Below are positions 1 through 10,235 of a stretch of 64,000 nt of DNA, piece after piece. The DNA is from Saccharomonospora piscinae. Its GTDB lineage: Bacteria > Actinomycetota > Actinomycetes > Mycobacteriales > Pseudonocardiaceae. The first letter of the stretch is position 1. Each line of letters opens with the position of its first letter. A program made the translations under genes and the position numbers. The stretch lies in NCBI RefSeq assembly GCF_005862235.1, contig NZ_VCEK01000004.1, positions 1-64,000 on the forward strand. The letters are read 5' to 3'. The notes under the pieces are model-generated. The model was not told where the DNA came from. It worked only from the letters and a program-made list of their open reading frames with translations, and searched no databases.

Positions 1-130
1 GGCACAGCTCGTGCTCTACGCCCTGGACGATCTGCTGCTGAGCGAGGCCGCGTTCGGTCTCTTCGCACTCGGGGGCGAGCCCCCGGACCCCCGGCTGGGC
101 GCGTTCGCTTCGCTTCGCTCGCTTGTGCCG
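1..130. other. Left window edge, no gene assigned
   Basis: From base 2 the plus strand is open in a frame with actinobacterial-looking codon choice (AQLVLYALDDLLLSE...), so the 3' end of an incoming gene is possible. That frame shows no stop before it enters the repeat array at 131, so no end can be assigned. A GC hairpin with 7-bp arms CGGGGGC/GCCCCCG lies at 70-85 and may be a transcription end. A low-complexity cttcgcttcgctcgctt stretch follows. No product is recognised. Confidence 0.25.
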
Positions 131-212
131 ACCGTGTCCGCAGTCCGCGTAGTCGTGTCCTCAAGTTGCGTAGTCGTGTCCGCAGGTGGCGTTGCCGTGT
201 CCTCGGGTGGCG
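131..212. repeat. 21-bp tandem repeat array, locus 1 (4 degenerate units)
   Basis: Four contiguous 21-bp units each begin (A/G)(C/T)CGTGTCC and end in a GTA- or GTT-like triplet. The array stops directly before the stop codon of the minus-strand IclR gene (215-217). This copy is more diverged than the arrays at 16447, 18468 and 30190. With no unique spacers it is not a CRISPR. Its position at a gene 3' end suggests a transcription-end or structural role (inference). Confidence 0.75.
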
Positions 213-214
213 CG

Positions 215-952
215 TCAGAGGCGCGCGTGGAGGGCTTCGGCGGCCTGGAGGAGATCGCCCGCCCACTTCGAGCCCGGCCTGCGGCCGATGCGCTCCACGG
301 GGCCCGACACCGAGACGGCGGCCACCACATTGCCCGCGCCGTCGCGCACCGGTGCCGACACGCTGGCCACGCCCGGCTCCCGCTCCGCCACGCTCTGCGC
401 CCAACCCCGGCGGCGCACCTCCAGCAGGGTGCGTTCGCCGAACACCGCGTCCGCCAGCACCGCCTGCCGCGTGTGAGCGTCGGCCCACGCCGCGAGGACC
501 TTCGCGCCGGAGCCCGCCGTCATCGGCAGGCGCGCCCCCACCGGGACCGTGTCACGCAGCCCGCTCGGCGGCTCCGCCACCGCCACGCACACGCGCACCA
601 CGCCGTCCCTGCGGTACAACTGCACACTCTCGCCCGTCAGGTCACGCAACTTCGGCAGCACGACGCTCGCCGCGTCCAGCAGCGGATCGACCGTGCCGCC
701 GGCCAGCTCCGCGAGCGCGGGCCCCGGGCGCCACCGCCCGTCGGGGCCGCGCCGCACCAGCCGGTGTACCTCCAGGCCCACCGCGAGCCGGTGTGCCGTG
801 GCCCGGGGCAGGCCCGTGCGCGCGCAGAGTTCCGCCAGGCCGCTCGGCTGGTCCGCGACGGCGTGCAGCACCGACACGGCCTTGTCCAAGACGCCGATCC
901 CGCTCTGTTGCCCGGGCTCGGCGTCGCTGTTGCTAACATCGGGTTGTCCCAC
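215..952 (-). CDS. ndgR: IclR-family regulator of leucine genes (NdgR/LtbR type)
   Basis: IclR-family transcription factor of 245 aa. Residues about 17-75 form the winged helix-turn-helix (GIGVLDKAVSVL, then LPRATAHRLA). The rest is the effector domain with the NdgR hallmark stretches SGLRDTVPVG and EREPGVASVSAPV. Streptomyces NdgR and Corynebacterium LtbR are encoded divergently from leuCD and regulate them, exactly the arrangement here. The start is set at GTG 952: a -10-like TAAGAT ends 8 bp upstream and no Shine-Dalgarno is visible, which fits a leaderless transcript. An in-frame GTG at 997 is the alternative. Likely autoregulated through the shared 88-bp intergenic region. Confidence 0.9.
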   Translation of the reverse strand: MGQPDVSNSDAEPGQQSGIGVLDKAVSVLHAVADQPSGLAELCARTGLPRATAHRLAVGLEVHRLVRRGPDGRWRPGPALAELAGGTVDPLLDAASVVLPKLRDLTGESVQLYRRDGVVRVCVAVAEPPSGLRDTVPVGARLPMTAGSGAKVLAAWADAHTRQAVLADAVFGERTLLEVRRRGWAQSVAEREPGVASVSAPVRDGAGNVVAAVSVSGPVERIGRRPGSKWAGDLLQAAEALHARL

Positions 953-960
953 AAGGCGAT

Positions 961-989
961 ATCTTAATCTCGTAATCTGGGATAGTCCA
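961..989 (-). promoter_or_regulatory. Predicted leaderless promoter of ndgR
   Basis: On the minus strand a -35-like TGGACT (984-989) and a -10-like TAAGAT (961-966) are separated by 17 bp. GTG 952 follows after 8 bp. It lies in the divergent ndgR/leuC region, where an NdgR operator would also be expected. No perfect palindrome is visible here. Confidence 0.4.
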
Positions 990-1040
990 CGTTCCACGAA
1001 GTGAGTCCGCTCGCTTTCCGACGCTCATGGAGGAGCCCTG

Positions 1041-2456
1041 ATGACCGAACGGCGGGGCCGCACACTGGCGGAAAAGGTGTGGGACGCACACACGGTGCGT
1101 CGCGGCGAGGGTGCCGAACCGGATCTGCTCTACATCGACCTGCACCTCGTCCACGAGGTGACCAGCCCGCAGGCGTTCGACGGGCTGCGGCTGGCCGGAA
1201 GGCCGGTGCGGCGTCCCGACCTCACCATCGCGACCGAGGACCACAACGTGCCCACCACCGGGCTTGATCTGCCCATCGCCGACCCGGTGTCGCGCACCCA
1301 GGTGGAGACGCTGCGGCGCAACTGCGCGGAGTTCGGTGTGCGGCTGCATCCGATGGGTGACGACGAGCAGGGCATCGTGCACGTCATCGGGCCGCAGCTG
1401 GGCCTCACGCAGCCGGGCACGACCGTGGTCTGCGGGGACAGCCACACGTCGACGCACGGCGCGTTCGGAGCGATGGCGTTCGGTATCGGCACGTCCGAGG
1501 TGGAACACGTGCTCGCCACGCAGACGCTGCCGCTGCGGCCGTTCAAGACGATGGCGATCACCGTCGACGGCGAGCTGCGTCCCGGGGTGACGTCGAAGGA
1601 CATCATCCTCGCCGTCATCGCGAAGATCGGCACGGGCGGCGGCCAGGGCTACGTCCTGGAGTACCGCGGCAGCGCGATCGAGTCGCTGTCGATGGAAGCC
1701 CGCATGACGATCTGCAACATGTCGATCGAGGCGGGCGCGCGCGCCGGCATGATCGCTCCGGACGAGACGACCTTCGCCTACCTGAAGGACCGGCCGCACG
1801 CGCCGCAGGGCGCGGACTGGGACGCCGCCGTCGCCGCGTGGCGGGAGCTGCGCACCGACGACGACGCGGAGTTCGACGCCGAGGTCCACGTCGACGCCGC
1901 CGAGCTGACCCCGTTCGTCACCTGGGGGACGAACCCGGGGCAGGGCCTACCGCTGGGGGCGTCGGTGCCCGATCCCGCCCTGCTGGCCGACGAGAACGAG
2001 CGGTTCGCCGCGGAGCAGGCCCTGTCCTATATGGATCTAGTGCCGGGCACCCCGCTGCGGGAGGTCGCGGTGGATACCGTGTTCCTCGGCTCCTGTACCA
2101 ACGGCAGGCTGGAGGACCTGCGTGCCGCGGCGGAGGTCCTGAGGGGCCACCGGGTCGCCGACGGGGTGCGCATGCTCGTCGTGCCCGGGTCCATGCGGGT
2201 GCGGCAGGCGGCCGAGGTCGAGGGCCTGCACGAGGTCTTCGCGGAGGCCGGGGCCGAGTGGCGGGCGGCGGGCTGCTCGATGTGCCTCGGGATGAACCCG
2301 GACCAGTTGCAGCCGGGGGAGCGCAGCGCGTCGACCTCGAACCGCAACTTCGAGGGCAGACAGGGTAAGGGTGGCCGGACCCACCTCGTGTCGCCGCTCG
2401 TGGCGGCGGCCACCGCGGTGCGCGGCACCCTGTCCTCGCCCGAGGACCTCGCCTGA
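1041..2456 (+). CDS. leuC: 3-isopropylmalate dehydratase large subunit
   Basis: LeuC, 471 aa, the full usual length of the aconitase-family large subunit. With LeuD it isomerises 2-isopropylmalate to 3-isopropylmalate in cytosolic leucine biosynthesis. The three [4Fe-4S] ligands are in place: Cys352 in GSCTNGR and Cys412/Cys415 in CSMC. The substrate-side motif [12 protein letters not shown] lies near residue 133. A strong AGGAG ribosome site precedes the ATG. leuD follows 44 bp downstream on the same strand, so the two form an operon, predicted to be controlled by the divergent NdgR. Confidence 0.98.
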   Translation: MTERRGRTLAEKVWDAHTVRRGEGAEPDLLYIDLHLVHEVTSPQAFDGLRLAGRPVRRPDLTIATEDHNVPTTGLDLPIADPVSRTQVETLRRNCAEFGVRLHPMGDDEQGIVHVIGPQLGLTQPGTTVVCGDSHTSTHGAFGAMAFGIGTSEVEHVLATQTLPLRPFKTMAITVDGELRPGVTSKDIILAVIAKIGTGGGQGYVLEYRGSAIESLSMEARMTICNMSIEAGARAGMIAPDETTFAYLKDRPHAPQGADWDAAVAAWRELRTDDDAEFDAEVHVDAAELTPFVTWGTNPGQGLPLGASVPDPALLADENERFAAEQALSYMDLVPGTPLREVAVDTVFLGSCTNGRLEDLRAAAEVLRGHRVADGVRMLVVPGSMRVRQAAEVEGLHEVFAEAGAEWRAAGCSMCLGMNPDQLQPGERSASTSNRNFEGRQGKGGRTHLVSPLVAAATAVRGTLSSPEDLA

Positions 2457-2500
2457 GCACCCGGCAGCGACCCACATCACCAGCGACGAGGAGCAACGTC

Positions 2501-3094
2501 ATGGAACCGTTCACCACCCACACCGGCGTCGGCGTGCCGCTGCGCAGGTCTAACGTGGACACCGACCAGATCATCCCGGCCGTCTACCTCAAGCGCGTGT
2601 CCCGGACCGGCTTCGAGGACGGCCTGTTCGCCGCCTGGCGGGGCGACGCGGAGTTCGTGCTGAACCGTGCGCCCTTCGACCGGGGTTCCGTGCTCGTGGC
2701 CGGGCCCGACTTCGGCACGGGCTCGTCCCGGGAGCACGCCGTGTGGGCACTGCTGGACTACGGCTTCCGGGTCGTCGTCTCGTCCCGGTTCGCCGACATC
2801 TTCCGGGGTAACGCGGGCAAGCAGGGTCTCGTCGCGGCGCAGTGCGAGCAGGCCGACGTCGAGTGGTTGCAGCGCCTGCTTGAGGACGACCCCGGCACCG
2901 AGGTGACGGTGGACCTGCGGGAGAAGACGGTGCGGGCCAAGGACTTCTCCGCCTCGTTCGACATCGACGACTACACCCGCTGGCGGCTGCTGGAGGGGCT
3001 CGACGACATCGCGCTGACACTGCGCCATGCGGATGACATCGCGGAGTTCGAGACCCGGCGGCCCTCCCACAAGCCGGTCACCACGCCGAGGTGA
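2501..3094 (+). CDS. leuD: 3-isopropylmalate dehydratase small subunit
   Basis: LeuD, 197 aa, the swivelling-domain partner of LeuC. Typical small-subunit signatures are [14 protein letters not shown] near residue 17 and [10 protein letters not shown] near residue 70. The ATG is preceded by GAGGAG. It is the second gene of the leuCD operon, and a long perfect stem-loop follows the stop codon, ending the transcript before hupB. Confidence 0.98.
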   Translation: MEPFTTHTGVGVPLRRSNVDTDQIIPAVYLKRVSRTGFEDGLFAAWRGDAEFVLNRAPFDRGSVLVAGPDFGTGSSREHAVWALLDYGFRVVVSSRFADIFRGNAGKQGLVAAQCEQADVEWLQRLLEDDPGTEVTVDLREKTVRAKDFSASFDIDDYTRWRLLEGLDDIALTLRHADDIAEFETRRPSHKPVTTPR

Positions 3095-3098
3095 CGAA

Positions 3099-3137
3099 AG
3101 CCCGGATTCTCCCGGCTGAGCAACGAGAATCCGGGCT
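3099..3137 (+). terminator. Stem-loop terminator after leuD
   Basis: A perfect 13-bp inverted repeat, AGCCCGGATTCTC (3099-3111) and GAGAATCCGGGCT (3125-3137), with a 13-nt loop, starts 4 bp after the leuD stop. There is no T-run, as is common for actinobacterial terminators. Confidence 0.8.
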
Positions 3138-3251
3138 CGCCAGGCCGTGAACCACGGTCGGCACCCACGCCGAACGGCACGCGAAAGCCGCCCGAGACGG
3201 CTCATCGTGAGGCGTAACCGCGCACACGATAAGGAAAAAAACCGCGTGCCG

Positions 3252-3279
3252 TTTGGAATTTGTGCTGCGTTGGTAATAC
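3252..3279 (+). promoter_or_regulatory. Predicted hupB promoter
   Basis: TTTGGA (3252-3257) and TAATAC (3274-3279) are 16 bp apart in an unusually AT-rich stretch for this genome. This places transcription start near 3286, about 54 nt before the hupB ATG. Confidence 0.4.
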
Positions 3280-3339
3280 CGTGTGCGCATGTCGGCCGGT
3301 GTGGCCGGGTAACACGTAGTTCTTCTTGGGAGGACTGGA

Positions 3340-4185
3340 ATGGCCAACAAGGCCCAACTCATCGAAGCGCTCTCCGAGCGCTTGGGCGACAAGAAGGTCG
3401 CGTCGCAGGCCGTCGACAACCTCGTCGACATCATCATCCGTACGGTCAACAAGGGCGAGAAGGTCAACATCACCGGCTTCGGGGTGTTCGAGAAGCGCGC
3501 CCGCGCCGCCCGGACCGCGAGGAACCCGCGCACCGGCGAGACGGTGAAGGTGAAGAAGACCAACGTTCCCGCCTTCCGCGCGGGCACGACCTTCAAGGAC
3601 GTGGTCAGCGGCTCCAAGAAGCTTCCGAAGGCCACGACCGCGAAGCGCAGCTCCACCACGTCCACGTCGTCGCGGACGGCGGGAACGGCGAAGACGGCCG
3701 CCACCCGTCCGACGTCCACGCGCACGACCACGAGCAGGACCAGGGGTGCCACCACCACGCGGCCCGCCTCGACCCGTACGGCGAAGGCGCCGGCCAAGAG
3801 CACGGCCACGAAGGCAGCGCCGAAGTCCACGGCGAAGTCGAGCACGGCGAAGTCGAGCACCACGAAGGCCGCGCCGAAGACCGCGGCGAAGTCGAGCACG
3901 GCGAAGTCGAGCACCGCCAAGGCCGCGCCGAAGACCGCGGCGAAGTCGAGCACGGCCAAGACGGCCACCAAGTCGACGGGCAGGACAGCGGCCAAGTCCA
4001 CCGCGAGCAAGTCGGCGTCGAAGGCCACGACGAAGGCCGCGCCCAAGACCACGGGGAAGACCGCGACCCGGTCGACGGCGAAGAAGTCGACCGCCAAGAC
4101 GACGAAGGCGGCCACGAAGACGTCGCCGAGGACGACCGCGAGCACGTCCCCCGCGAAGAAGACCACCGCCGCGAAGAAGAAGTAG
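3340..4185 (+). CDS. hupB: HU-family nucleoid protein with long basic tail
   Basis: Residues 1-90 are a standard HU DNA-binding fold ([36 protein letters not shown]-type arm). Residues 91-281 form a Lys/Ala/Thr/Ser-rich, Pro-spaced tail like that of mycobacterial HupB, which compacts DNA and is a target of acetylation. At 281 aa it is longer than the roughly 205-215 aa usual in mycobacteria. The excess includes an 18-residue tandem repeat encoded at 3835-3960. The ATG is preceded by GGGAGGA. Monocistronic, bounded by terminators on both sides. Confidence 0.95.
   Translation: MANKAQLIEALSERLGDKKVASQAVDNLVDIIIRTVNKGEKVNITGFGVFEKRARAARTARNPRTGETVKVKKTNVPAFRAGTTFKDVVSGSKKLPKATTAKRSSTTSTSSRTAGTAKTAATRPTSTRTTTSRTRGATTTRPASTRTAKAPAKSTATKAAPKSTAKSSTAKSSTTKAAPKTAAKSSTAKSSTAKAAPKTAAKSSTAKTATKSTGRTAAKSTASKSASKATTKAAPKTTGKTATRSTAKKSTAKTTKAATKTSPRTTASTSPAKKTTAAKKK
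3835..3960 (+). repeat. 54-bp in-frame tandem repeat in hupB tail
   Basis: Two full 54-bp units (3835-3888, 3889-3942) and a partial third (3943-3960) encode an 18-residue block of the form [18 protein letters not shown]. The copies are nearly identical at DNA level, so tail length can change by slippage or unequal recombination while staying in frame. Confidence 0.85.
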
Positions 4186-4218
4186 TGCCGCCCGCCGCGC
4201 GTGCGGCGTCAGACTTCT

Positions 4219-4258
4219 CGGCAGGGCTCCCGCGCCATACGGTGCGGGAGCCCTGCCG
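4219..4258. terminator. Bidirectional terminator between hupB and mutT1
   Basis: A perfect 15-bp inverted repeat (CGGCAGGGCTCCCGC at 4219-4233, its complement at 4244-4258) has a 10-nt loop and sits between the convergent stop codons of hupB and mutT1. Confidence 0.85.
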
Positions 4259-4270
4259 TGTGCCGGGCCC

Positions 4271-5182
4271 TCAGCCGACGTCTCCCAGCGCGCTGGGCAC
4301 GTAGTGCGCCGCGACGAGCCGCGGCCGGGGCGTGGTCTCGAACGACAGCACCCACACCGAGCCCTTCTTGCTGGGCACCTCGCCGGTGTGCTTGCGGGGA
4401 GTCACGTCGACTCCGTCCCGTTCGGCCAGGGTGTCGAGCAGGTGGGGGATGACACCGCCCTGACTGCACACGACGGCGCCGGAGTGGGAGGCGGGAACCG
4501 AGCGCAGCCATTCGAGGGCCGCGTCGGTGTCCTTCCAGTACGTCTCCTCCGACATCGACGGTTCGAGACACACGTCGTCGCCGAGGCCGTCGGCGACGGC
4601 ACGCACGGTCTGCACACACCGCAGGCGTGGCGCCGAATACACCCGTTCGGGCCCGAACGTCCGGAGCAGCGGGCCGAGAGCCGTGGCCTGCCGCGCCCCG
4701 GCGTCGGACAGCGGACGCAGGTCGTCGTCCCCGCTCCACGCGTCGCGGTTGCCCGCCTTGCCGTGGCGCACCAGCAGCACGGTGGCGGTGTCCAGCGGTT
4801 CACTCAAGGCGAGGTCGCAGACGTCGCGGTCCGCCGGATAGGTCAGCAGGGCACGCGCCTCGTCCGGCGGCAGCCATCGCAGTTCGTCCACCTCCGTATT
4901 GGGGACGAACTCGCCGGGCGAAGCGCTCGCGGCGAAGTAGTCGACCGTTTTCGGGGACCCGGCCACGCGGTATTCGACGGTGGTGAGAAAGCGACCGAGA
5001 ACGGCGTCGAAGCCCGTTTCCTCCGCGATCTCCCGCACGGCCGCGGCGGCGGGTGTCTCCCCTGGGTCCAGTTTGCCCTTGGGCAGGGACCAGTCGTCGT
5101 AGTGCGGCCGGTGAACGACCGCGATCTCGGTTGTCGTGGGGTTGCGGCGCCACAGCACCGCCCCCGCGGCTCGTACGAGCAT
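4271..5182 (-). CDS. mutT1: Two-domain MutT1 Nudix hydrolase/histidine phosphatase
   Basis: MutT1 of 303 aa, about the length of the mycobacterial enzyme. The N-terminal half is a Nudix domain with the complete box G-x5-E-x7-REIAEETG starting near residue 36. The C-terminal half starts near residue 150 with the histidine-phosphatase motif LLVRHGKAG. Known homologues hydrolyse 8-oxo-(d)GTP and diadenosine polyphosphates, sanitising the nucleotide pool. The ATG at 5182 lies 2 bp after the ppk stop with AGGGTGAG as ribosome site, so it is translated in an operon with ppk, as in mycobacteria. Confidence 0.95.
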   Translation of the reverse strand: MLVRAAGAVLWRRNPTTTEIAVVHRPHYDDWSLPKGKLDPGETPAAAAVREIAEETGFDAVLGRFLTTVEYRVAGSPKTVDYFAASASPGEFVPNTEVDELRWLPPDEARALLTYPADRDVCDLALSEPLDTATVLLVRHGKAGNRDAWSGDDDLRPLSDAGARQATALGPLLRTFGPERVYSAPRLRCVQTVRAVADGLGDDVCLEPSMSEETYWKDTDAALEWLRSVPASHSGAVVCSQGGVIPHLLDTLAERDGVDVTPRKHTGEVPSKKGSVWVLSFETTPRPRLVAAHYVPSALGDVG

Positions 5183-5184
5183 GC

Positions 5185-7440
5185 TCACCCTGCGGCTCCG
5201 TGCTTGCGCAGCATTTCCTTCTGATGGTCGCGGACCTGGCCGCTGTCCGTCGGAGAGGGTACCCATTCCCCGGACGGCAGCAGGACCCAGCACCGCGTCA
5301 TGGGGGCGAGTGCCGAGTCCAGCACGGCGTCGAGCTGGGCCGTGAGTCGCGGGTCCGCGACCCGCACGAGCGCCTCGATGCGGCGGTCGAGGTTGCGGTG
5401 CATGATGTCGGCACTGCCGATCCAGTGGGTGTCGGCGCCCCGGAAGTGGAACACGCGGGAGTGCTCCAGAAACCGCCCGAGAATGGACCGCACGGTGATG
5501 TTCTCGCTCAGGCCGGGCACGCCCGGCTTCAGCGAGCAGATGCCCCGCACCACGACCTCGACCGGAACCCCGGCCTGCGACGCGCGGTAGAGGCCGTCGA
5601 TGACCTGCTCGTCGACCAGCGAGTTGCACTTGATGCGCACGCCGGCCTGCTTGCCGGACTCGGCGAGTGCGATCTCCTCGGCGATGAACTTGAGCAGCCC
5701 GAGCCGGACTCCGTTGGGGGAGGTCAGGATGTTGCGGTAGGTCTGCTGCCGGGAGTAGCCGGTGAGGACGTTGAACAGGTCCGTGACGTCGGCACCGATC
5801 GCGGGATCGGCGGTGAACAGGCCGATGTCCTCGTACAGCCGAGCCGTTCTCGGGTTGTAGTTGCCGGTGCCGACGTGGCAGTAGCGGCGGATCGTGGACC
5901 CCTCCTGGCGCACCACGAGCGCGATCTTGCAGTGGGTCTTGAGCCCGACGAGGCCGTAGACCACGTGGACGCCCGCGCGCTCCAGCGTGCGCGCCCACGC
6001 GATGTTGGCCTGCTCGTCGAAGCGGGCCTTGATCTCCACCAGCGCCACGACCTGTTTGCCCGCCTCGGCGGCGTCGATGAGCGCGTCCACGATGGGCGAC
6101 TCCCCCGAGGTGCCCGACGTGCGGTAGAGCGTCTGCTTGATGGCCAGCACCTTGTCGTCTGCGGCGGCCTGCTCGATGAACCGTTGCACGCTCGTGGAGA
6201 ACGAGTCGTACGGGTGATGCACGAGCACGTCGCCCTCGCGCAGCGTGGAGAACACGCTCTTGGGCATCTCGCGTTCGCCGAAGGCGTGGTGGGTGGCGGG
6301 AACGAACGGCGGGTCCTTGAGCTCCTCCCGGTTCAGCGAGTGCAGCTGCGCCAGGCAGCTCAGATCCAGCAGCCCGGGTACCTCCACCACGTCCTGCGGG
6401 TCCACCTCCAGCTCCCGCAACAGGAGTTCGAGCACGTGCTCGGACATGTCGCTGGCGACCTCCAGCCGGACGGGAGGGCCGAACCGGCGCTGGGCGAGTT
6501 CCCGTTCCAGTGCCTGCAACAGGTCCTCGTCGCGGTCCTCCTCGACCTCGAAGTCGGCGTTGCGGGTCACGCGGAAGATGTGGTGCTCGCTGACCTGCAT
6601 TCCGCTGAACAACTCGTCCAGGTGCGCCGCGATGAGTTCCTCGAGCGGAAGGTAGGTGGCGACGCGGTTGTCGCGGCTGGTCTCGATGCGCACCAGGCGG
6701 GGCACGTTGTTGGGCACCTTCACCCTGGCGAAGCGTTCGGTGCCGTCGCCGGGGTCGCGCACGGTGACGGCGAGGTTGAGCGAGAGCCCGGAGATGTAGG
6801 GGAACGGGTGAGCGGGGTCGACGGCGAGCGGGGTGAGGACGGGAAAGATCTGCTTGGTGAAGTAGGCCGAGAGCCGGGAGCGTTCGTCGGCGTCGAGGTC
6901 CGACCAGGCCACGAGCCGGATGCCTGCCTCGGCCAGCGCGGGGCGCAGGCCCTGCTCGAACGCGAGCGCGTGCCGTTCGACCAGCTCGGCGTTGCGCCGG
7001 GCCACGTAGGTGAGTTGCTCGCCGGGGGTGAGGCCGTCGGCGCTGCGCACGGCGAGGCCGGTCTGCTCACGGCGTTTGAGCCCCGCGACCCGCACCATGT
7101 AGAACTCGTCCAGATTGGACGCGAAGATGGCGAGGAACTTGGCCCGTTCCAGCAGCGGCTGGGAGGTGTCCTCGGCCAGCGCCAGCACCCTGGCGTTGAA
7201 GTCCTGCCACGAGAGCTCCCGGTTGAAGTACCGGTCGTCGGGCAGCGCGTCCTCGACCTGACCGCTCTCCGTCGCGGCGGGGGGAGCCGAGGGCACCGGC
7301 CGGAACTCCCGATCGCCGTCGGCGGACCGGGGCGGCGGCGTGGTGGCAGCCGACCGCCGACCGGGGTCGGTGGTGCCGTCGTCGCTGGTGACGGCGGGGT
7401 CGGGGCTGGTGGCCGCGGGTGCTCTCGTCTCGTCGCTCAC
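5185..7440 (-). CDS. ppk: Polyphosphate kinase 1
   Basis: PPK1, about 751 aa, reversibly makes polyphosphate from ATP. After a poorly conserved N-terminal extension of about 75 residues, the PPK core begins at [18 protein letters not shown]. The phospho-histidine region HVGTGNYNP lies near residue 520, and the C-terminal phospholipase-D-like domains are complete. GTG 7440 is chosen because GGGGGA lies 10 bp upstream; ATG 7458 is an alternative in the same frame. It precedes mutT1 in the same transcript. Confidence 0.97.
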   Translation of the reverse strand: MSDETRAPAATSPDPAVTSDDGTTDPGRRSAATTPPPRSADGDREFRPVPSAPPAATESGQVEDALPDDRYFNRELSWQDFNARVLALAEDTSQPLLERAKFLAIFASNLDEFYMVRVAGLKRREQTGLAVRSADGLTPGEQLTYVARRNAELVERHALAFEQGLRPALAEAGIRLVAWSDLDADERSRLSAYFTKQIFPVLTPLAVDPAHPFPYISGLSLNLAVTVRDPGDGTERFARVKVPNNVPRLVRIETSRDNRVATYLPLEELIAAHLDELFSGMQVSEHHIFRVTRNADFEVEEDRDEDLLQALERELAQRRFGPPVRLEVASDMSEHVLELLLRELEVDPQDVVEVPGLLDLSCLAQLHSLNREELKDPPFVPATHHAFGEREMPKSVFSTLREGDVLVHHPYDSFSTSVQRFIEQAAADDKVLAIKQTLYRTSGTSGESPIVDALIDAAEAGKQVVALVEIKARFDEQANIAWARTLERAGVHVVYGLVGLKTHCKIALVVRQEGSTIRRYCHVGTGNYNPRTARLYEDIGLFTADPAIGADVTDLFNVLTGYSRQQTYRNILTSPNGVRLGLLKFIAEEIALAESGKQAGVRIKCNSLVDEQVIDGLYRASQAGVPVEVVVRGICSLKPGVPGLSENITVRSILGRFLEHSRVFHFRGADTHWIGSADIMHRNLDRRIEALVRVADPRLTAQLDAVLDSALAPMTRCWVLLPSGEWVPSPTDSGQVRDHQKEMLRKHGAAG

Positions 7441-7515
7441 CCGGCCATTGTCCCCCATCCGGGGAGGTCCCGGAGCGCTCGGCGGATGCCGTCGCGCCGG
7501 TGCCCGCGTGGCGGT

Positions 7516-8220
7516 TCAGGACAGCAGGCAGGCCCGGTCCAGCACTTCCAGGGTGTGCTCGCCGAGCCCGAGCAGCCTCGCGTGGTCGAGATCACCGGCG
7601 GTGTCCACGTCGGCGCGCAGCGACGGCAGCGGGCCTGCCAGAGCGACGGCGCCCGAACGCGCGTGAGCCTGGGCGGACCCGGCCCCGAAGCGGGGGGTCA
7701 GCCGCAGGCCCGGCGCGGAGAGCAGCAGCGTGGTGCCCGAGCCGTCGCGGTCGGCGGCGAACGCCCTGCGCCCCGCCGCCTCGGCGAGGGCGGCACCGAG
7801 TTCGCCGGGTCGTAATGCGGGCAGATCGGCCTGCAGAGCGCCGACGACGCCGTCCGGGTCGTCGGCACGCAGGATTCGCTCCCCGGTACGCAGCGCCGCG
7901 TTCAGGCCGTCGTCCGGGCTCCCGGGTGCGGCTGTGCGATCGGCGGGGTCGGCGGGATCGGTGCGATGGTCACCGGTCGCCCGCTCCCCGACGACCTCCA
8001 CCCCGAGCCCGCGCAGCGCGGCCAGCGCGACGGGATCGGTACCGACCACCAGCACGCGACGCACTCCCGGCGCCGCGACGGCCGCGCCGAGGGTGTCCGC
8101 CGCGAGCGCCAGGACGAGTCCGGCGTGGCAGTGCTCGCTCGCGGCCGTGCCGAGCGCACCCCGTAACCGGGACTTGCCCCGGTTCGGCTCCTTGAGCGGC
8201 ACGATCAGGTCGACAGCCAC
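7516..8220 (-). CDS. cofC: 2-phospho-L-lactate/PEP guanylyltransferase (CofC/FbiD)
   Basis: CofC, 234 aa. It makes the guanylylated lactyl or PEP intermediate for coenzyme F420. The N-terminal nucleotide-binding motif is [12 protein letters not shown], and the aspartate-rich loop [12 protein letters not shown] lies near residue 130; both are typical of the family. It lies between ppk and a divergent acyltransferase gene, as in mycobacteria where the homologue is fbiD. Actinobacterial enzymes may use PEP rather than phospholactate; the sequence alone does not decide this. Confidence 0.93.
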   Translation of the reverse strand: MAVDLIVPLKEPNRGKSRLRGALGTAASEHCHAGLVLALAADTLGAAVAAPGVRRVLVVGTDPVALAALRGLGVEVVGERATGDHRTDPADPADRTAAPGSPDDGLNAALRTGERILRADDPDGVVGALQADLPALRPGELGAALAEAAGRRAFAADRDGSGTTLLLSAPGLRLTPRFGAGSAQAHARSGAVALAGPLPSLRADVDTAGDLDHARLLGLGEHTLEVLDRACLLS

Positions 8221-8311
8221 GCCACCATCTTTACCCGAGGTGGCCGGTGGGCGGTCGGCGCGGTACGGCTGTGGCAGGATCGTCGGACGTCGGACGTCGA
8301 GAGGAACAGCC

Positions 8312-9025
8312 TTGGCAGAGCGCGAGAAGGGCGGCTTCTGGGTCGGTGCCGCCGCGGCGATGTTCTACCCGCTGACCTGGATGGGGCGCAGCGTGTACCG
8401 CCACGCGGACCGCATCCCGCGCCACGGGCCCGCGTTGCTCGTGATGAATCACGTGTCCCACCTCGACCCGGCCGTCGACGCCGTGTTCGTACACCGCAAC
8501 AAGCGGGTGCCGAGGTTCATGGCCAAGGCGAGCCTGTTCCGCATCCCCGGGTTCGGCAGGATCCTCGGCGGCTCGGGCGGCATCCCGGTGTACCGCGGCT
8601 CGGGCGAGGCGGGCGACAGCCTGCGGGCGGCGCACCAGACACTGCGCGACGGCAAGATCGTGCTCATCTATCCCGAGGGGACGATCACGAAGGACCCCGA
8701 GGGCTGGCCGAAGCGGGCCTACACCGGGGTCGCGCGGCTGGCGCTGGAGAACGACGTGCCGGTGATCCCGATCGCGCGCTGGGGTACGCAGGACATCTGG
8801 AACGGCTACACCAAGAAGTTCCGCCCGCTGCCCCGCAAGACCGTGGTCCACAGCGTCGGCGAGCCCGTCGACCTTTCCGCCTACCGGGACAAGGAGCGCA
8901 GCCAGGTCGTGCTGCGCGAGGTCACCGAACTGCTGATGGAGCGGGTGCTGGAGCAGCTCGTGGAGGTCAGGGGACAGCAACCTTCCCGGCCTTCCCGTGC
9001 CGACGACGGCGAGGGGCGCGCCTGA
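8312..9025 (+). CDS. 1-acyl-glycerol-3-phosphate acyltransferase family protein
   Basis: PlsC-type acyltransferase of 237 aa, membrane-associated, probably acylating lysophosphatidate. It carries the catalytic block NHVSHLD (NHX4D) near residue 45 and the PEGTI motif near residue 125. TTG 8312 is chosen because GAGGA lies about 6 bp upstream; a longer upstream frame overlaps cofC and has no ribosome site. It is directly followed by gpsA with a 2-bp gap, which links two consecutive steps of phospholipid synthesis in one operon. Confidence 0.9.
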   Translation: MAEREKGGFWVGAAAAMFYPLTWMGRSVYRHADRIPRHGPALLVMNHVSHLDPAVDAVFVHRNKRVPRFMAKASLFRIPGFGRILGGSGGIPVYRGSGEAGDSLRAAHQTLRDGKIVLIYPEGTITKDPEGWPKRAYTGVARLALENDVPVIPIARWGTQDIWNGYTKKFRPLPRKTVVHSVGEPVDLSAYRDKERSQVVLREVTELLMERVLEQLVEVRGQQPSRPSRADDGEGRA

Positions 9026-9027
9026 CG

Positions 9028-10038
9028 ATGCGCGTGCAACGGGTGACGGTACTGGGCGCCGGCTCGTGGGGAACCACGTTCGCCAAGGTGCTCGCGGACG
9101 CCGGGCGCGACGTCACGATGTGGGCACGCCGTGCCGAGGTCGCCGACGAGATCCGCGAGCGGCACACCAACACCGCGTACCTGCCCGGTGTGCCGCTGCC
9201 CGAGCGCCTGACCGCCACGACCGATGCGCGGGCCGCGCTCGACGGCGCGCAGGCCGTGGTGCTCGCGGTGCCGAGCCAGCGGTTGCGCGAGAACCTGACG
9301 GCGTGGCGGGACCTGCTGCCCTCCGGCGCCATCCTCGTGAGCCTGGCCAAGGGCGTGGAGCTGGGCACGCACAAGCGCATGAGCGAGGTCGTCGCCGATG
9401 TCACGGGAGGCGAGCCCGGCGACGTGGTGGTGGTGTCCGGTCCCAACCTCGCGAAGGAGATCGCGCGCTGCCAGCCCGCCGCGGCGGTGCTGGCGTGCGC
9501 CGACCACGATCGCGCCGTCGCGATCCAGCAGGCGAGTTACACGACCTACTTCCGCCCCTACACCAACACCGACGTGGTCGGGTGCGAGCTCGGCGGCGCC
9601 TGTAAGAACGTGATCGCGCTGAGCTGCGGTATGGCGGCGGGACTCGGCTTCGGCACCAACACGATGGCCACGCTCATCACGCGCGGGCTGGCGGAGACCG
9701 CCCGGCTGGGCGCGGCGCTGGGGGCGGACCCGCTCACGTTCGCCGGCCTCGCCGGGGTGGGCGACCTGGTGGCGACGTGCTCGTCACCGCTGTCGCGCAA
9801 CCGCACGTTCGGCGAGCGTATCGGCCGGGGGGAGTCGATGACCGAGGCGCGCGCCGCCCAGGGCGGTCAGGTGGCCGAGGGCGTGACGTCGTGCCGCTCG
9901 ATTCGTGAGCTCGCTCACGGTGTCGGTGTCGACATGCCGCTCACGGACGCCATGTACCGGGTGTGTCACGAGGGTGTCGATCCGGCCACGGCCGGTGCGG
10001 AGCTGTTGGGACGTAAGCAGAAGCACGAGTGGTCGTGA
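9028..10038 (+). CDS. gpsA: NAD(P)H-dependent glycerol-3-phosphate dehydrogenase
   Basis: GpsA, 336 aa, reduces dihydroxyacetone phosphate to sn-glycerol 3-phosphate for phospholipids. The Rossmann motif [10 protein letters not shown] lies near residue 10. [10 protein letters not shown] and the catalytic-lysine region GACKNVIAL lie in the middle. It is translationally close to the acyltransferase gene that uses its product. Confidence 0.97.
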   Translation: MRVQRVTVLGAGSWGTTFAKVLADAGRDVTMWARRAEVADEIRERHTNTAYLPGVPLPERLTATTDARAALDGAQAVVLAVPSQRLRENLTAWRDLLPSGAILVSLAKGVELGTHKRMSEVVADVTGGEPGDVVVVSGPNLAKEIARCQPAAAVLACADHDRAVAIQQASYTTYFRPYTNTDVVGCELGGACKNVIALSCGMAAGLGFGTNTMATLITRGLAETARLGAALGADPLTFAGLAGVGDLVATCSSPLSRNRTFGERIGRGESMTEARAAQGGQVAEGVTSCRSIRELAHGVGVDMPLTDAMYRVCHEGVDPATAGAELLGRKQKHEWS

Positions 10039-10094
10039 CCGCTCGGAACCGTCGCGTGCCGGACCTGGCGGGTTCGACCGAGCGTGTTTCGCGT

Positions 10095-10124
10095 TTGACG
10101 CCGTGCGCACCGCTCTGCTTGTCT
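10095..10124 (+). promoter_or_regulatory. Predicted leaderless promoter of the Cys-rich uORF
   Basis: TTGACG (10095-10100) and TTGTCT (10119-10124) are spaced 18 bp apart. ATG 10131 lies 6 bp after the second box, so the transcript would start at or beside the start codon. Confidence 0.45.
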
Positions 10125-10130
10125 GGGGGC

Positions 10131-10235
10131 ATGTTCGACACCCGTGTACCCGGCTCCGTGTCCGGCCCCGCGCTCTGGTCGCGGCGTCGTGCGGTACATG
10201 CCGTCGCGGGCTGTCTCTGCTGTTCTCGCCGGTGA
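10131..10235 (+). CDS. Cysteine-rich leader peptide (putative Cys attenuator uORF)
   Basis: A 34-codon ORF lies upstream of cysteine dioxygenase. Its product ends AVHAVAGCLCCSRR, with Cys at positions 28, 30 and 31 just before the stop. There is no ribosome site but a well-placed promoter, so translation is probably leaderless. Poly-Cys leaderless uORFs that act as cysteine-responsive attenuators are known in mycobacteria. Here the downstream gene degrades cysteine, so ribosome stalling at Cys codons would report low cysteine. A short CGCGC/GCGCG hairpin (10244-10258) follows the stop. Confidence 0.6.
   Translation: MFDTRVPGSVSGPALWSRRRAVHAVAGCLCCSRR

Noticed and set aside
131-212. Tandem 21-bp repeats as a CRISPR array
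   Set aside because: Units are contiguous without unique spacers and vary internally, and no cas genes are near.
5053-7815. Very long plus-strand open frame antisense to mutT1 and ppk
   Set aside because: It mirrors the third-position GC bias of the true minus-strand genes, has no ribosome site and encodes an Arg/Gly/Val-rich sequence with no domain.
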